Source: JAKVCB01 sp963578605 (lineage in GTDB: Bacteria; Planctomycetota; Planctomycetia; Pirellulales; Lacipirellulaceae). Taken from it: DNA of 64,000 nucleotides. Below, piece by piece: positions 37,469 to 46,001 of this stretch. Below the pieces are notes generated by a model. That model saw only the letters and a list, made by a program, of their open reading frames with translations, did not search any database and had not been told where the DNA came from. Location: the NCBI GenBank assembly GCA_963578605.1, contig CAUZEA010000017.1, positions 6,709 through 70,708 on the forward strand, given 5' to 3'. Both the position numbers and the translations under genes were made by a program. Numbering within the stretch: the stretch's first letter is position 1; every line of letters begins with the position of its first letter.

Positions 37469-37668
37469 GGCCAGGGGAATGTAACTAAGTTGATGCTTAA
37501 TGGTGAAGCGTCACTGTGTTTTGTGTGTTGCAACACTGGTTTCAGCTACTCGAAAAAACTAATGCAAAAGGGGGAAGGGTCAACGCTGCGTCCTGGTGAA
37601 TGAGGATCGTGAACGGTTACTTTCAACAATTCCTGTCAGTCCTGTCAACTTAGATAAGGAGAACGACA

Positions 37669-38544
37669 ATGAAGACGACAAAGCATCCCGGGTACTTGTG
37701 CGATAACGAGTATGGACCAATGAGAAAACTAGTTGCCATGCCGTTGGCGGCGGCTTGCGTGGCCCTGTTGCTGGCTGCTGTGCCGAGCCAAGCGGCTCAG
37801 CTTACGAGTGCGGATTTTAGCGTCGGTTTCGGAGCGACCGATTCGAACAGAGCCAACAGCGCCTGGACCAATAACGAGACTTCACCCAATAACACTGCCA
37901 CCACGATAGGCGATTTCTCGTTCTCTCCCGCACTACCAACCAGCAACCGTTTTGACGGTAACGGTCCGACCTTCCCAAACCGCGTTTTGACCGACAGTGG
38001 CGGTGGCGGCACCGCAGCCCAGACCGGAGCCGACCCGTCAATGGGTTTTTCGAATGGATTGACGGTGCCGATCACGGCCAGCTATAACGGCGCCGCCCCC
38101 GGCGATGCCAGCGGGACGCCCGACTTCAAGCTGATGGTCGAGATCACCAGTATCAGCATTTACGGCGGAGAGCACAGCGCCAGCAGCACACCAGCCACGA
38201 TGGCATGGGAGGACGTGACTTCGGGCCACTCGCAGACCTCACCGGCCGTCGCTCTCAACGACGTGTCCGGGGGCGCCGCTCGTCAGGTCGCAGCCAACTA
38301 TACTCAGTTGGTGTGGGATCCCAATGACTTCGAGACGCCGCTGACGGGATTGAACGATTCGTTCACGCGGACCTTTGGCATCGTCGGCAGGTTGGTCGGG
38401 GGCGACCTGAGAGTCGCGGACGGCGTAGAAGTCGAGGGTAAGGTGCATTTGATCTACAATGCGGTTCCCGAACCATCCATGGTGCTCCTGGCTGGTTTGG
38501 GCACCGTTGGTCTGGCCCTCTGTCGTCGTCGGCTGCGGCGGTAG
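37669..38544 (+). CDS. PEP-CTERM protein, module copy C
   Basis: A 291-residue paralogue of the modules at 33434 and 35743. AAGGAG before the ATG at 37669 is convincing. The N-terminus has one EYGP unit ahead of MRKLVAMPLAAACVALLLAA, which implies a long signal peptide here. The beta domain (DFSVGFGATDSNR, FDGNGPTFPNRVLTD, DFKLMVEITSISIYGGEHS) is followed directly by a PEP-CTERM end (VPEPSMVLLAGLGTVGLALCRRRLRR) with no dockerin-like pair. The diverged coding sequence and different C-terminus show it is the oldest split of the three copies. It lies 200 bp after a strong terminator, so it should have its own promoter. Confidence 0.88.
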   Translation: MKTTKHPGYLCDNEYGPMRKLVAMPLAAACVALLLAAVPSQAAQLTSADFSVGFGATDSNRANSAWTNNETSPNNTATTIGDFSFSPALPTSNRFDGNGPTFPNRVLTDSGGGGTAAQTGADPSMGFSNGLTVPITASYNGAAPGDASGTPDFKLMVEITSISIYGGEHSASSTPATMAWEDVTSGHSQTSPAVALNDVSGGAARQVAANYTQLVWDPNDFETPLTGLNDSFTRTFGIVGRLVGGDLRVADGVEVEGKVHLIYNAVPEPSMVLLAGLGTVGLALCRRRLRR

Positions 38545-39052
38545 TAATCGGGAAGGCGTGGGTAGCGTGGCGAGGCGCAACTAACGTTGTCGTAGCGGCT
38601 GGTTTGATTGGAACGCTCCCCGTGATCGCCTTGCTGGACCCGCCGAGCCAAGAGAGCAACCGCAGTTCGGCACTTGCCGTATTTGAACCGCCGAGTGAAC
38701 CGGCAACATTGGCATTAAGGGAGAGCGTCACCTCGGAACCGCCGGCCCAGTCGGTCCCGATGGTGGCCTTGTATATCAGAGAGAATTTCTAGGACAACAG
38801 TCAGAAGTCGGGTGTCCTCCTTCCCGAGATATTTGACTCATGAAAGGCTAAAAAGGGGTCGAGTAATGGCCTCCTCCTAAGAAGGAAGAAGTCATGATTG
38901 AAGAACAACGTTTTGGGTGATAAGAATCGCAACAGTTGAAGGCGAGGGAAGCGAGGATTCCCCCCGTACGGGGAGGGCCGCAAGGTCCGCCCGTTTCTTG
39001 CCAAGTGGCTTTTCCTGAATGATCCTAAGTGCGATCATCCCACCGTCACATC
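38545..39052. other. Intergenic stretch without recognised gene
   Basis: A leftward open frame at 38363-38731, open upstream to a stop near 38789, has a somewhat protein-like segment, but it overlaps the end of the preceding gene antisense and has no start or ribosome binding site. I see no supported feature. Confidence 0.4.
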
Positions 39053-40030
39053 ATGGAACCCCAAACGTCAAGCCAGGGACAGCCGCTTGCCTCCGTGGTC
39101 GAGGCGATCGGCTGGACGCCGTTGGTGGAGCTTTCGCGCATCACACGGGGACTGAAGGGGAGGATTCTGGCGAAGCTGGAGTTCCTCAACCCCGGTTTTT
39201 CGAAGAAGGACCGGATTGCCCGACAGATCATTCAAGACGCCGAAGCGAAAGGATTACTCAGACCGGGTCAGGTGGTCGTGGAATTGACCAGCGGGAACAC
39301 CGGCACCGGGTTGGCGATCGTTTGCGGCATCAAGGGCTATCGCTTCGTGGCCGTGATGTCCAAAGGAAACTCGCTGGAGCGGGCCCGGATGATGCAGGCC
39401 CTGGGCGCTGAGGTGCTGCTGGTCGATCAATTGCCCGGGTCCACGCCAGGGCAGGTTTCCGGTGGGGACCTGGAACTGGTGGAAGAGCGAGTCCAGCGGG
39501 TCGTCCAGGAACGCCATGCGTTCCGCGCCGACCAGTTCCGGCGGGTGGCTAATTTTCGCGCCCACTATCTGCACACAGGTCCGGAGATTCTGCACCAGTC
39601 CCACGGGGAAATCGGGGCATTTTGTGATTTTGTGGGTTCCGGAGGAACATTCGCCGGCTGTGCGGCAGCGTTCAAGGAACACAACCCCACGATTGTATGT
39701 TACGTCGTTGAACCGAAGGGGGCGGCCGTCCTGGCCGGCAAAGTCGTCGAGCAAGCCAATCATCGCATTCAAGGCGGCGGATATGCCATGGCCGATTTGA
39801 AGTTCATCAAACCGGAGTATGTCGACGGCTATCTGGAGGTCTCGGATACCCAGGCCATGGAAATGGCTCGACGGCTGGCTGCGGAAGAGGGTGTTTTCGC
39901 CGGTTTTTCTTCGGGTGCCAATGTCGCGGCAGCATTGCAACTACTTCATGGCCCCTGCCGAGGCAAAACGATCGTGCTGACGATCAACGATTCGGGATTG
40001 AAGTATTTGAGCACGGATCTCTGGCCCTGA
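39053..40030 (+). CDS. PLP-dependent cysteine synthase family protein
   Basis: A 325-residue fold-type II PLP enzyme of the cysteine synthase/cystathionine beta-synthase family. The pyridoxal lysine lies in LEFLNPGFSKKDRIARQII (usual form NPGGSVKDR). ELTSGNTGTGLAIVCGIKGYRF is the substrate loop, GSGGTFAGCAAAFKEHNP the phosphate-binding loop, and GVFAGFSSGANVAAAL the C-terminal motif. The family makes cysteine from O-acetylserine and sulfide or acts on related amino acids. GFSKKD in place of GGSVKD, and a shortened segment before the phosphate loop, leave the substrate open. No ribosome binding site is visible; a GTG at 39029 is an alternative start. Confidence 0.87.
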   Translation: MEPQTSSQGQPLASVVEAIGWTPLVELSRITRGLKGRILAKLEFLNPGFSKKDRIARQIIQDAEAKGLLRPGQVVVELTSGNTGTGLAIVCGIKGYRFVAVMSKGNSLERARMMQALGAEVLLVDQLPGSTPGQVSGGDLELVEERVQRVVQERHAFRADQFRRVANFRAHYLHTGPEILHQSHGEIGAFCDFVGSGGTFAGCAAAFKEHNPTIVCYVVEPKGAAVLAGKVVEQANHRIQGGGYAMADLKFIKPEYVDGYLEVSDTQAMEMARRLAAEEGVFAGFSSGANVAAALQLLHGPCRGKTIVLTINDSGLKYLSTDLWP

Positions 40031-40148
40031 GAGATCGACCGTCAATTCTCCGCACGGGGAAACCGGGTGATCCGATGTAAAGATTTGTAAAAAGCGCAAA
40101 CTATGCCCTCGGTTCGTGGTTGAGCCAAAGGGTTTTGCGAGTTGTCAT

Positions 40149-40195
40149 TCAGCCTCCGAAGCCGAAGGTTAGTGGTTCGAATCCTCTCGGGGATA
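40149..40195 (+). other. 3' half of a tRNA-Arg-like sequence, probable attachment site remnant
   Basis: From the anticodon stem on, the sequence fits a tRNA: stem TCAGC/GCCGA with one mismatch around loop CTCCGAA (anticodon CCG, Arg), variable AGGTT, T arm AGTGG-TTCGAAT-CCTCT with one mismatch, and acceptor end CGGGGAT plus A. No matching 5' acceptor or D arm precedes it. It lies 127 bp before an integrase gene, as expected for one end of an element integrated in a tRNA-Arg gene. Confidence 0.6.
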
Positions 40196-40270
40196 CTTTT
40201 ACTAAGTTCCGCCAAACGCACGACTTAGCGTACCTGCTTCAGCTTGGCAGCGTGGCCGGAAAGGTTGCTG

Positions 40271-40292
40271 AAAGTGGTAGTCCTACCACTTT
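40271..40292. promoter_or_regulatory. Perfect 10-bp inverted repeat before the integrase gene
   Basis: AAAGTGGTAG and CTACCACTTT flank a TC centre, 30 bp before the integrase start. It could be an operator, an arm-type recombinase site or a small terminator. Confidence 0.6.
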
Positions 40293-40321
40293 TAGCTCCA
40301 GCCCCTTTCTGGAGACATGCC

Positions 40322-41566
40322 ATGCCTTGCAAGTCAGTGCCCTCATATCGGCTGCATAAGCCTTCTGGCCAAGCCAGAACGATCATCGACGGTCGTCACA
40401 TCTACCTGGGCAAGTTCCGTTCGCCCGAAAGCCGGAGGAAGTACGCCCGCCTGCTCGCTGAGATGACAGAGCTGAACGCTCGGGAATGTCAGCCAGCGTA
40501 TCCGGCTTCAACTCTCTTGTTACTGGTATCTGAGGTACTTGTGAAATACCTTGAGTACGCTGAGAATTATTACTCGGGAGGTAATTCTAGCAGCAAGGAA
40601 TTCCGAGCGATGGTTGATGCGGTTGCACCACTCAACGAACTCTACGGCGATGCCACCGCCAACGAATTTGGCCCACGCAAGTTAAAGGTGATTCGCCAGC
40701 ACCTGATCGACCGCGACCTTTGTCGCACCGAAATCAACAAACGGGTGGGACGACTCAAGAGGGTCTTCAAATGGGCGGTGAGTGAGGAGCTTGTTGCTCC
40801 AGCGGTGTACGAAGGCCTCCGCACCGTAACTGGACTGCGGTACGGTCGTACCGAGGTACGAGAATCCCAGCCGGTTAAGCCAATTGATGAAAAGTTCGTA
40901 TTCCTGACGATTCAATACGTTGCTCCCCAAGTCGCGGCGATGGCAAAGTTGCAGCTACTTACCGGAATGCGACCGACAGAAGTTGCTACGATGCAAACCG
41001 GGCTCATCGATCAGAGCAGCGAAATTTGGATTTACGAGCCCGATAAACACAAAAATCGTTGGCGCGGTCACCGTCGGTGTGTCCCTCTCGGGCCCCGGTC
41101 GCAGGAGATCGTAAAGCCATTTGTCCAGCGAGCAAATTCAGAATACTTGTTTTCGCCAGCAGAAGCCGAGGCATGGCGGCATGAACAGCGTGTCATCGAC
41201 CGTGACCGGAAAACTCCGGTATATCCATGTGAATTAAGAACACGGGAAACTCGACGCCGGAAAGCTCAATCGCACAAACCCAAACGCCCGAAGGGCAACT
41301 GCTATTGTTCTGACAGTTACCGGAAGGCCATCGAGTACGGCATTGCAAAGTCGAACCGAGAATGTTGCAAAGAGGATTCAGAGGCTGAGCTGATCCCTCA
41401 CTGGACTCCTGGTCAGCTCCGGCACACGTTCGCGACGCGAATCCGACGGTCGCATGGTGTCGAGGCCGCTCAACTCGCATTGGGACATGCCCGCACTAAC
41501 GTTGTGGATGTCTACGCCGAAAAGAACCTGTCGTTGCTTGTCGAACTCGCCAAACAAAACGGTTGA
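40322..41566 (+). CDS. Tyrosine recombinase (integrase)
   Basis: A 414-residue site-specific recombinase starting at the ATG 40322 behind GGAG. The arm/core-binding domain lies in the first 180 residues (TIIDGRHIYLGKF near the start). The catalytic domain shows Arg 217 in LLTGMRPTEVATMQ, Arg 367 and following His in PGQLRHTFATRI, LGHARTNVVDVYAEK with His and the nucleophile Tyr 398. The usual His three residues before Arg 367 is Gly 364, a substitution that I believe occurs in planctomycete integrases. An inserted basic segment (RETRRRKAQSHKPKRPKGN) sits in the catalytic domain. It probably integrates the 40-49 kb element at the adjoining tRNA-like site. Confidence 0.93.
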   Translation: MPCKSVPSYRLHKPSGQARTIIDGRHIYLGKFRSPESRRKYARLLAEMTELNARECQPAYPASTLLLLVSEVLVKYLEYAENYYSGGNSSSKEFRAMVDAVAPLNELYGDATANEFGPRKLKVIRQHLIDRDLCRTEINKRVGRLKRVFKWAVSEELVAPAVYEGLRTVTGLRYGRTEVRESQPVKPIDEKFVFLTIQYVAPQVAAMAKLQLLTGMRPTEVATMQTGLIDQSSEIWIYEPDKHKNRWRGHRRCVPLGPRSQEIVKPFVQRANSEYLFSPAEAEAWRHEQRVIDRDRKTPVYPCELRTRETRRRKAQSHKPKRPKGNCYCSDSYRKAIEYGIAKSNRECCKEDSEAELIPHWTPGQLRHTFATRIRRSHGVEAAQLALGHARTNVVDVYAEKNLSLLVELAKQNG

Positions 41567-41585
41567 GTTTACCAGGATCCATAAC

Positions 41586-42371
41586 ATGATGAAAAAATCA
41601 CCGTGGAACACTGATGACATAGTGATACTTCGGCAGAAATGGCGGCTTGCCAATGATACAGCAACGAACTGCGAACGGTTGCAGCAAGAGCTCGAACTGA
41701 TGGCAATTCGTGTCGCTCATGTTGGTTGCGAGGAGCAAGAACACCAAGAACTGTCTTCTCGGACTAGGAAGATAATCGACAGTGCTGGGAAACTGTTGTT
41801 CGATTCTGGGTTGGTGAAGAAAGACTGGGCTTGGTTTGCAGAAAATGTCATCCCCGACGGGATCGCTGATGCCTGCAAACAGAGTAATATTTGCCAACGG
41901 GCTACTGATCTCCCAAAACTGATCGCTTCATCGTTGAACTTTGTTTCCACGGTCGCCGAAGCTAAACGCAAGTTTTCGGATGCCCTAAAGATTGCTTTGA
42001 ACTCCAAAGAAGAAAGGGAGGACTTGCGCGGCACGTGGTTTCAAAAGACGGGTGAGGGCGTCCAGATCTATGAAAAACTCATCAAGCTCCGCAAGCAGGA
42101 ACGAGCCATCCTTCTGGAGCTATGCAAACGACCAAGTCACACCTTCACATACGACGACATTGCCGAGGGAGCCCCCTATTTGGAAGACGGACTGGCCTCC
42201 TCCCGCGATAAAAGCCAGAAAACGTCTAAATCGAACATTCGCTCATCTTTGAGTACCATTCGCAAAGCATTACGAAAGACGTTCGCTCTCCCCGACGGAT
42301 CAGACCCCGTGATAAAACAATCCGGCAGTGGCTGGAGGCTTGACAAGAACTTGCTCCAAGAAAATATATGA
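41586..42371 (+). CDS. Element-encoded protein with C-terminal winged helix
   Basis: A 261-residue protein starting 19 bp after the integrase stop (ATGATGAAA). The N-terminal part is helical (QQELELMAIRVAHVGCEEQEHQELSSRTRKIID). The C-terminal 90 residues resemble an OmpR-type winged helix: ERAILLELCKRPSHTFTYDDIAEG, then a helix with SNIRSSLSTIRKALRKTF, ending IKQSGSGWRLD like the GxGYRL hairpin. No receiver domain is present. A DNA-binding regulator or accessory protein of the element is the best inference. I do not recognise a named family. Confidence 0.65.
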   Translation: MMKKSPWNTDDIVILRQKWRLANDTATNCERLQQELELMAIRVAHVGCEEQEHQELSSRTRKIIDSAGKLLFDSGLVKKDWAWFAENVIPDGIADACKQSNICQRATDLPKLIASSLNFVSTVAEAKRKFSDALKIALNSKEEREDLRGTWFQKTGEGVQIYEKLIKLRKQERAILLELCKRPSHTFTYDDIAEGAPYLEDGLASSRDKSQKTSKSNIRSSLSTIRKALRKTFALPDGSDPVIKQSGSGWRLDKNLLQENI

Positions 42372-42466
42372 GTTACGCACATTGGACGCAGCTGAGGACG
42401 CAGTTGCGACGCACCGCCCTGTTCTACTCCGAATCGTCGTCATTCACACGGTTTTGGAGAGAACAA

Positions 42467-42757
42467 ATGCAAATCGCGAATTTACCTACCGAGCGACTCT
42501 CGCTCAATGAAGTTGCCAAACAACTTAATGTGCACATCAGCACCATTTACCGCTGGGTCCTTCATGGCGTTCGCGGAAGACGCCTGAAATCCTTTTTGGT
42601 TGGCGGTCGGCGATATGTTGACGCGGATGAACTAGCTCAATTTCTGAGCCCACACCAAGAGTCGCGCCAGGATGTCGTCTCTCGGCGTTCAGAGCATGCG
42701 CAGGAACATCTTCGCAGCTTTGGCATTCCCAGGCCGATACAGGGTAGCAACCAATGA
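42467..42757 (+). CDS. Excisionase-like helix-turn-helix protein
   Basis: A 96-residue protein behind GGAGAGAACAA. SLNEVAKQLNVHISTIYRWVLHGVRGRRLKSFLVGGRRYVDADELAQFL is a MerR/excisionase-type helix-turn-helix with the beta-wing of small element-encoded DNA-binding proteins, similar to planctomycete DUF1580-type proteins. In this position it is probably the recombination directionality factor or a repressor. The frame is open 99 bp further upstream without a ribosome binding site, so I chose the internal ATG. Confidence 0.8.
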   Translation: MQIANLPTERLSLNEVAKQLNVHISTIYRWVLHGVRGRRLKSFLVGGRRYVDADELAQFLSPHQESRQDVVSRRSEHAQEHLRSFGIPRPIQGSNQ

Positions 42758-42880
42758 CGCGACTCTGCAATCCGCAGCAACCCAACCTGCCGACTGCGCC
42801 AAGCACCGATCGCAATGGCCACTGCATAATTGGTCACATTTGAAACGACTACTTTATTCATATGACGAAGGGACCTAGAT

Positions 42881-43597
42881 ATGTCAGAAGAGAACAGCTT
42901 CGCATCCGCCGCTTCTGTCGAGTTCGGAAATCGGAGTCCAGCAGACGCCCAGAACACGGTCACTAACACCCCTGCTGATCCCGAGACAGCGAAGTCTCCC
43001 GACCCCCACGACCTCGACACATTGTGGGCGCCAGTGCCTTTGGTACAAACACACACGCAGATACTGACAATACGCGCCTCGACACGACCTCCTAAGGACA
43101 AGTTTATTCGAGTACACCCATTTGAAATGGGAGAAACTGGTGATGTACATGGATATGTGAACTGCCGCCCCGTGTATCTCTTCGGGTATCAGTTTGAGGG
43201 AGACTTGTCTGAAAAGACCTTCTACGTTCGACCAAATACGGAAGTTGCGACGATGCTGACTGAGCGGGATCGACTGAAGGATGCCATTCTAGTGCTCGGA
43301 GTTACTCGCCACGGTAGTCACTTTGTGTGGGAACTCAAATTACCTAATGGACGCAACGAAAGTGGCGACAAATGGGCCCAGTCTCGAATTGACATCGCAA
43401 AGACGGCTGAAACGAAGTGGATTAAACCCGCCGCAAACATGTCAGCGGGTGGCTACGACTATGACGAGCCTAAAGCTCAGTATGAAGATCCGGATTGGTC
43501 TCTGATTGTGTTCGACGACATGGTCAGAGCCGCCTGCAAGGACCGCGTGATCGAGAGTTCTGATCATGAGGCTGTCGTCGAGGCTCTCGGGTTATGA
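42881..43597 (+). CDS. Element protein of unknown function, coupled to the polymerase
   Basis: A 238-residue acidic protein with a disordered N-terminus (about 45 residues rich in A, S, T, P) and a folded C-terminal part (LDTLWAPVPLVQTHTQILTIRAS; VRPNTEVATMLTERDRLKDAILVLGVTRHGSHFVWELKLP). I recognise no family. Its TGA overlaps the ATG of the DNA polymerase gene (ATGA), so the two products are translationally coupled and may work together, for example as a polymerase partner. AAGGGA precedes the ATG. Confidence 0.72.
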   Translation: MSEENSFASAASVEFGNRSPADAQNTVTNTPADPETAKSPDPHDLDTLWAPVPLVQTHTQILTIRASTRPPKDKFIRVHPFEMGETGDVHGYVNCRPVYLFGYQFEGDLSEKTFYVRPNTEVATMLTERDRLKDAILVLGVTRHGSHFVWELKLPNGRNESGDKWAQSRIDIAKTAETKWIKPAANMSAGGYDYDEPKAQYEDPDWSLIVFDDMVRAACKDRVIESSDHEAVVEALGL

Positions 43598-45387
43598 TCG
43601 GTCGCCTGGCCACGATGTTTAAGAGCATCTGGTGCGTCGACTTCGAGTACCACATGGGTGCCTCCGAAGCCGACGCGCCTCGCCCAATCTGCGTTGTCGC
43701 CCATGAGCTGTTGAGCGGTCAGATCGTCCGGAGATGGCTTTGGGAGGGTATGCACCCCGAGTGTCCATTTCCAACCGATTCCAGCTCGCTTTTCGTCGCG
43801 TTCTATGCGCCTGCCGAGATTACGTGCCATATTGGCCTCGGCTGGCCGATCCCCCAGAGGATACTCGATCTGTACGCCGAATTTCGATGCATCGCCAACA
43901 GTGAACGAAACTTCGTACTTGTCCCTGAGGAAGGCAAATCGAAGGCTCGCGTCCGGTACTCACTGCTGGCTTGCATGCGAACTTTCCAGTTAGGAAATGA
44001 AGCAATATCAACTGGCTACAAGGATGAGTGCCGTGATTTGTGTACTCGAGGCGGTCCATTCACAGGGGGGGAGAAACTCAGGATCCTCGAATACTGTAAG
44101 TCAGACGTGCTGGCCTTGGCAAAGTTGCTCCCTCGGATGCTTTCTCTCATCGAGCTTGCCCCTGCTTTGTTTTGCGGTCGATATATGGCGGCAGTCGGTA
44201 GTATGGAGCGCCGAGGAATTCCCGTGGATCGAGAATTGGTTGAACGTTTTCAGGATAACTGGGACACGATTGTCTCCCGCCTGATTTGCGACAACAAGGA
44301 TGAATTAGACGTCATCGGCAATCGAGATATCTCGCAGCCAAAATTTGAAAGGTGGCTTAAAAGAAATGAACTACTAACAGTTTGGCCCCGCAGTGCAGGA
44401 GGTCACTCCCTTCGGAGTGACTCTGACACACTTTCGGACTGGGCCAAATTCTGCCCTCAAGTCATGAGGTTGAAAGAGTTCTTAGGCGCGGTCAGACGAA
44501 CCCGCCTGTTCGAGAAGCTTCAGGTTGGTTGCGACGGAAGAAACCGGTTTTTGATTTCCCCCTTTGCAGCAAAGACAAGCCGTAATCAGCCTAGTAACGC
44601 CAAATGCGTATTCGGCCCTGCTTGTTGGGTTAGGTCACTTATTCAGCCGCCAAAGGGTCACGCTTTGATCTACGCCGATTGGAGTGGCCAAGAGTACGGG
44701 GAAGCAGCTCACTTCTCGGGCGACACAAAAATGATCCAGGATTACGCTAATGACGATCCCTACCTGGGGTTTGCTAAGCGAATCGGGCTGGCCCCTGCGG
44801 ATGCGAAAAAAGAGACCCATGGCAAATTGCGGAACCAACTAAAAGTGGCCGCTGGGTTGGGAGTCCTTTACGGAGCGCAGGCTCCAAGGGTAGCAAGATC
44901 TGGCGATATGACCGAGTCTAAAGCGGCGAGTGTCCTGCGAGAACACCGGTATATATATCCGCAATTCTGGCGATGGCGGCAGCAAGTGATCGACCATGCT
45001 CAATTGACCGGGGAATTACGAACCTGCTTTGGTTGGAAGTGGAAAATCGATGATGATGCCAAAACCAACTCAATCTCGAATTGGATGATGCAAGCTCACG
45101 ACGCTGAAATGCTTCGTGTAGCCTGCTGTCTCGCAGTTGAACGGGGGATTGAGGTATGCACGCCAGTACACGACGCCTTGTTGGCCATGGCCCCGATTGA
45201 TTCCATGGACGATGTGAAGATTGCAACTATTGCCTGCATGGAAGAAGCCAGCGCAGTGATCTTGAATGGCCCCAAACTTAAAGTCGGTGTGGAGAAGTCT
45301 GTGGTCTACCCAGAACACTACTATGACAAAAGGGGGGTCGAGATGTGGGAGAAGTTGCAAAATCTTCTGGCTGTCGTGGAGAACTAA
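43594..45387 (+). CDS. Family A DNA polymerase with 3'-5' exonuclease
   Basis: A 597-residue PolA-type polymerase without the 5' nuclease domain. Exonuclease: motif I DFE at residues 16-18 (WCVDFEYHMG), motif III in ILEYCKSDVLAL (Tyr and Asp). Palm motif A is LIYADWSGQEYG with Asp 362, in place of the usual DYSQIELR. Fingers motif B is LRNQLKVAAGLGVLYG with Arg 413 and Lys 417; the usual Phe four residues on is Gly 421, and the Tyr of the YG pair is one residue further away than in Pol I. Palm motif C is PVHDALL with Asp 527. All metal-binding acids are therefore present. It resembles phage and plasmid replicative PolA. It probably replicates or repairs the element. Confidence 0.9.
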   Translation: MIGRLATMFKSIWCVDFEYHMGASEADAPRPICVVAHELLSGQIVRRWLWEGMHPECPFPTDSSSLFVAFYAPAEITCHIGLGWPIPQRILDLYAEFRCIANSERNFVLVPEEGKSKARVRYSLLACMRTFQLGNEAISTGYKDECRDLCTRGGPFTGGEKLRILEYCKSDVLALAKLLPRMLSLIELAPALFCGRYMAAVGSMERRGIPVDRELVERFQDNWDTIVSRLICDNKDELDVIGNRDISQPKFERWLKRNELLTVWPRSAGGHSLRSDSDTLSDWAKFCPQVMRLKEFLGAVRRTRLFEKLQVGCDGRNRFLISPFAAKTSRNQPSNAKCVFGPACWVRSLIQPPKGHALIYADWSGQEYGEAAHFSGDTKMIQDYANDDPYLGFAKRIGLAPADAKKETHGKLRNQLKVAAGLGVLYGAQAPRVARSGDMTESKAASVLREHRYIYPQFWRWRQQVIDHAQLTGELRTCFGWKWKIDDDAKTNSISNWMMQAHDAEMLRVACCLAVERGIEVCTPVHDALLAMAPIDSMDDVKIATIACMEEASAVILNGPKLKVGVEKSVVYPEHYYDKRGVEMWEKLQNLLAVVEN

Positions 45388-45422
45388 ACGTTGAAGAAAG
45401 GACACTTCTGGTCTTGGTAAAC

Positions 45423-45450
45423 CCCGTTCTGTCCTAACGGGTCTATTCTT
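45423..45450 (+). terminator. Weak intrinsic terminator after the polymerase gene
   Basis: CCCGTT and AACGGG pair across a 7-base loop (45423-45441), followed by the T-rich TCTATTCTT. Confidence 0.5.
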
Positions 45451-45479
45451 CTATTCTTCATTAATAACTATCTATAGAA

Positions 45480-45821
45480 ATGAATGAAAAAACTGATACG
45501 AAATACATACCAATGGCCAACAAGAGTAACTCTACTGGGATAAGGTTCCACTTCCTCCAAGTTGCCGCTGAACAAACGCAAAGATTCTTATGCTGTACTA
45601 GAGGTGGGTCAAGCCGGGACTTATTGGTTTGGATGCTACTGTTGAATACCGCTCGGGTATGCAAAACACAGACAATTAAGTTCTCTCCTCGATGGAGATT
45701 TGGGGTCGAGATAGACCAAAAGACCGTTTATCGCTCGCTAAAACGTCTCCATTCCGCAAGGTTGATTGATGTCGAGTTTCGTCGAGGTAAATCTCCTCGC
45801 GTTACCCTTCTGCCGCCGTAA
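45480..45821 (+). CDS. Small winged-helix protein
   Basis: A 113-residue protein whose C-terminal half looks like a winged helix: EIDQKTVYRSLKRLHSARLIDVEFRRGKSPRVTLL (recognition helix then wing). The N-terminal half is helical (QTQRFLCCTRGGSSRDLLVWMLLLNTARV). The ribosome binding site is poor; a second ATG at 45513 is an alternative start. It lies between the polymerase and a basic unknown protein on the element, so a replication or copy-control regulator is possible. I do not recognise the family. Confidence 0.6.
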   Translation: MNEKTDTKYIPMANKSNSTGIRFHFLQVAAEQTQRFLCCTRGGSSRDLLVWMLLLNTARVCKTQTIKFSPRWRFGVEIDQKTVYRSLKRLHSARLIDVEFRRGKSPRVTLLPP

Positions 45822-46001
45822 GACCGAATTCGGTACGCCTCAGTCTTAGTCGTTCGGAACCGGTTACGGAACGCGTTCGTTGTAGATCCCCTCATGCAGT
45901 CGCCAAACATCTATTCCGCTCACTACGCCCCTTACGGATAATTAAAGTAAGAAGTCACGTTTCATGTTTTTGTAACACATTGGGGGGGACAAAACACGGG
46001 T

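Noticed and set aside
38363..38789. Leftward frame with protein-like segment near SLIYKATIGTDWAGG
   Set aside because: Starts directly after a stop, has no start codon or ribosome binding site, degenerates into Arg/Pro-rich sequence and overlaps the PEP-CTERM gene. A faint remnant cannot be excluded.
40095..40195. Complete tRNA gene
   Set aside because: Only the anticodon-to-3' half folds; no 5' acceptor strand complementary to CGGGGAT or D arm at the right distance.
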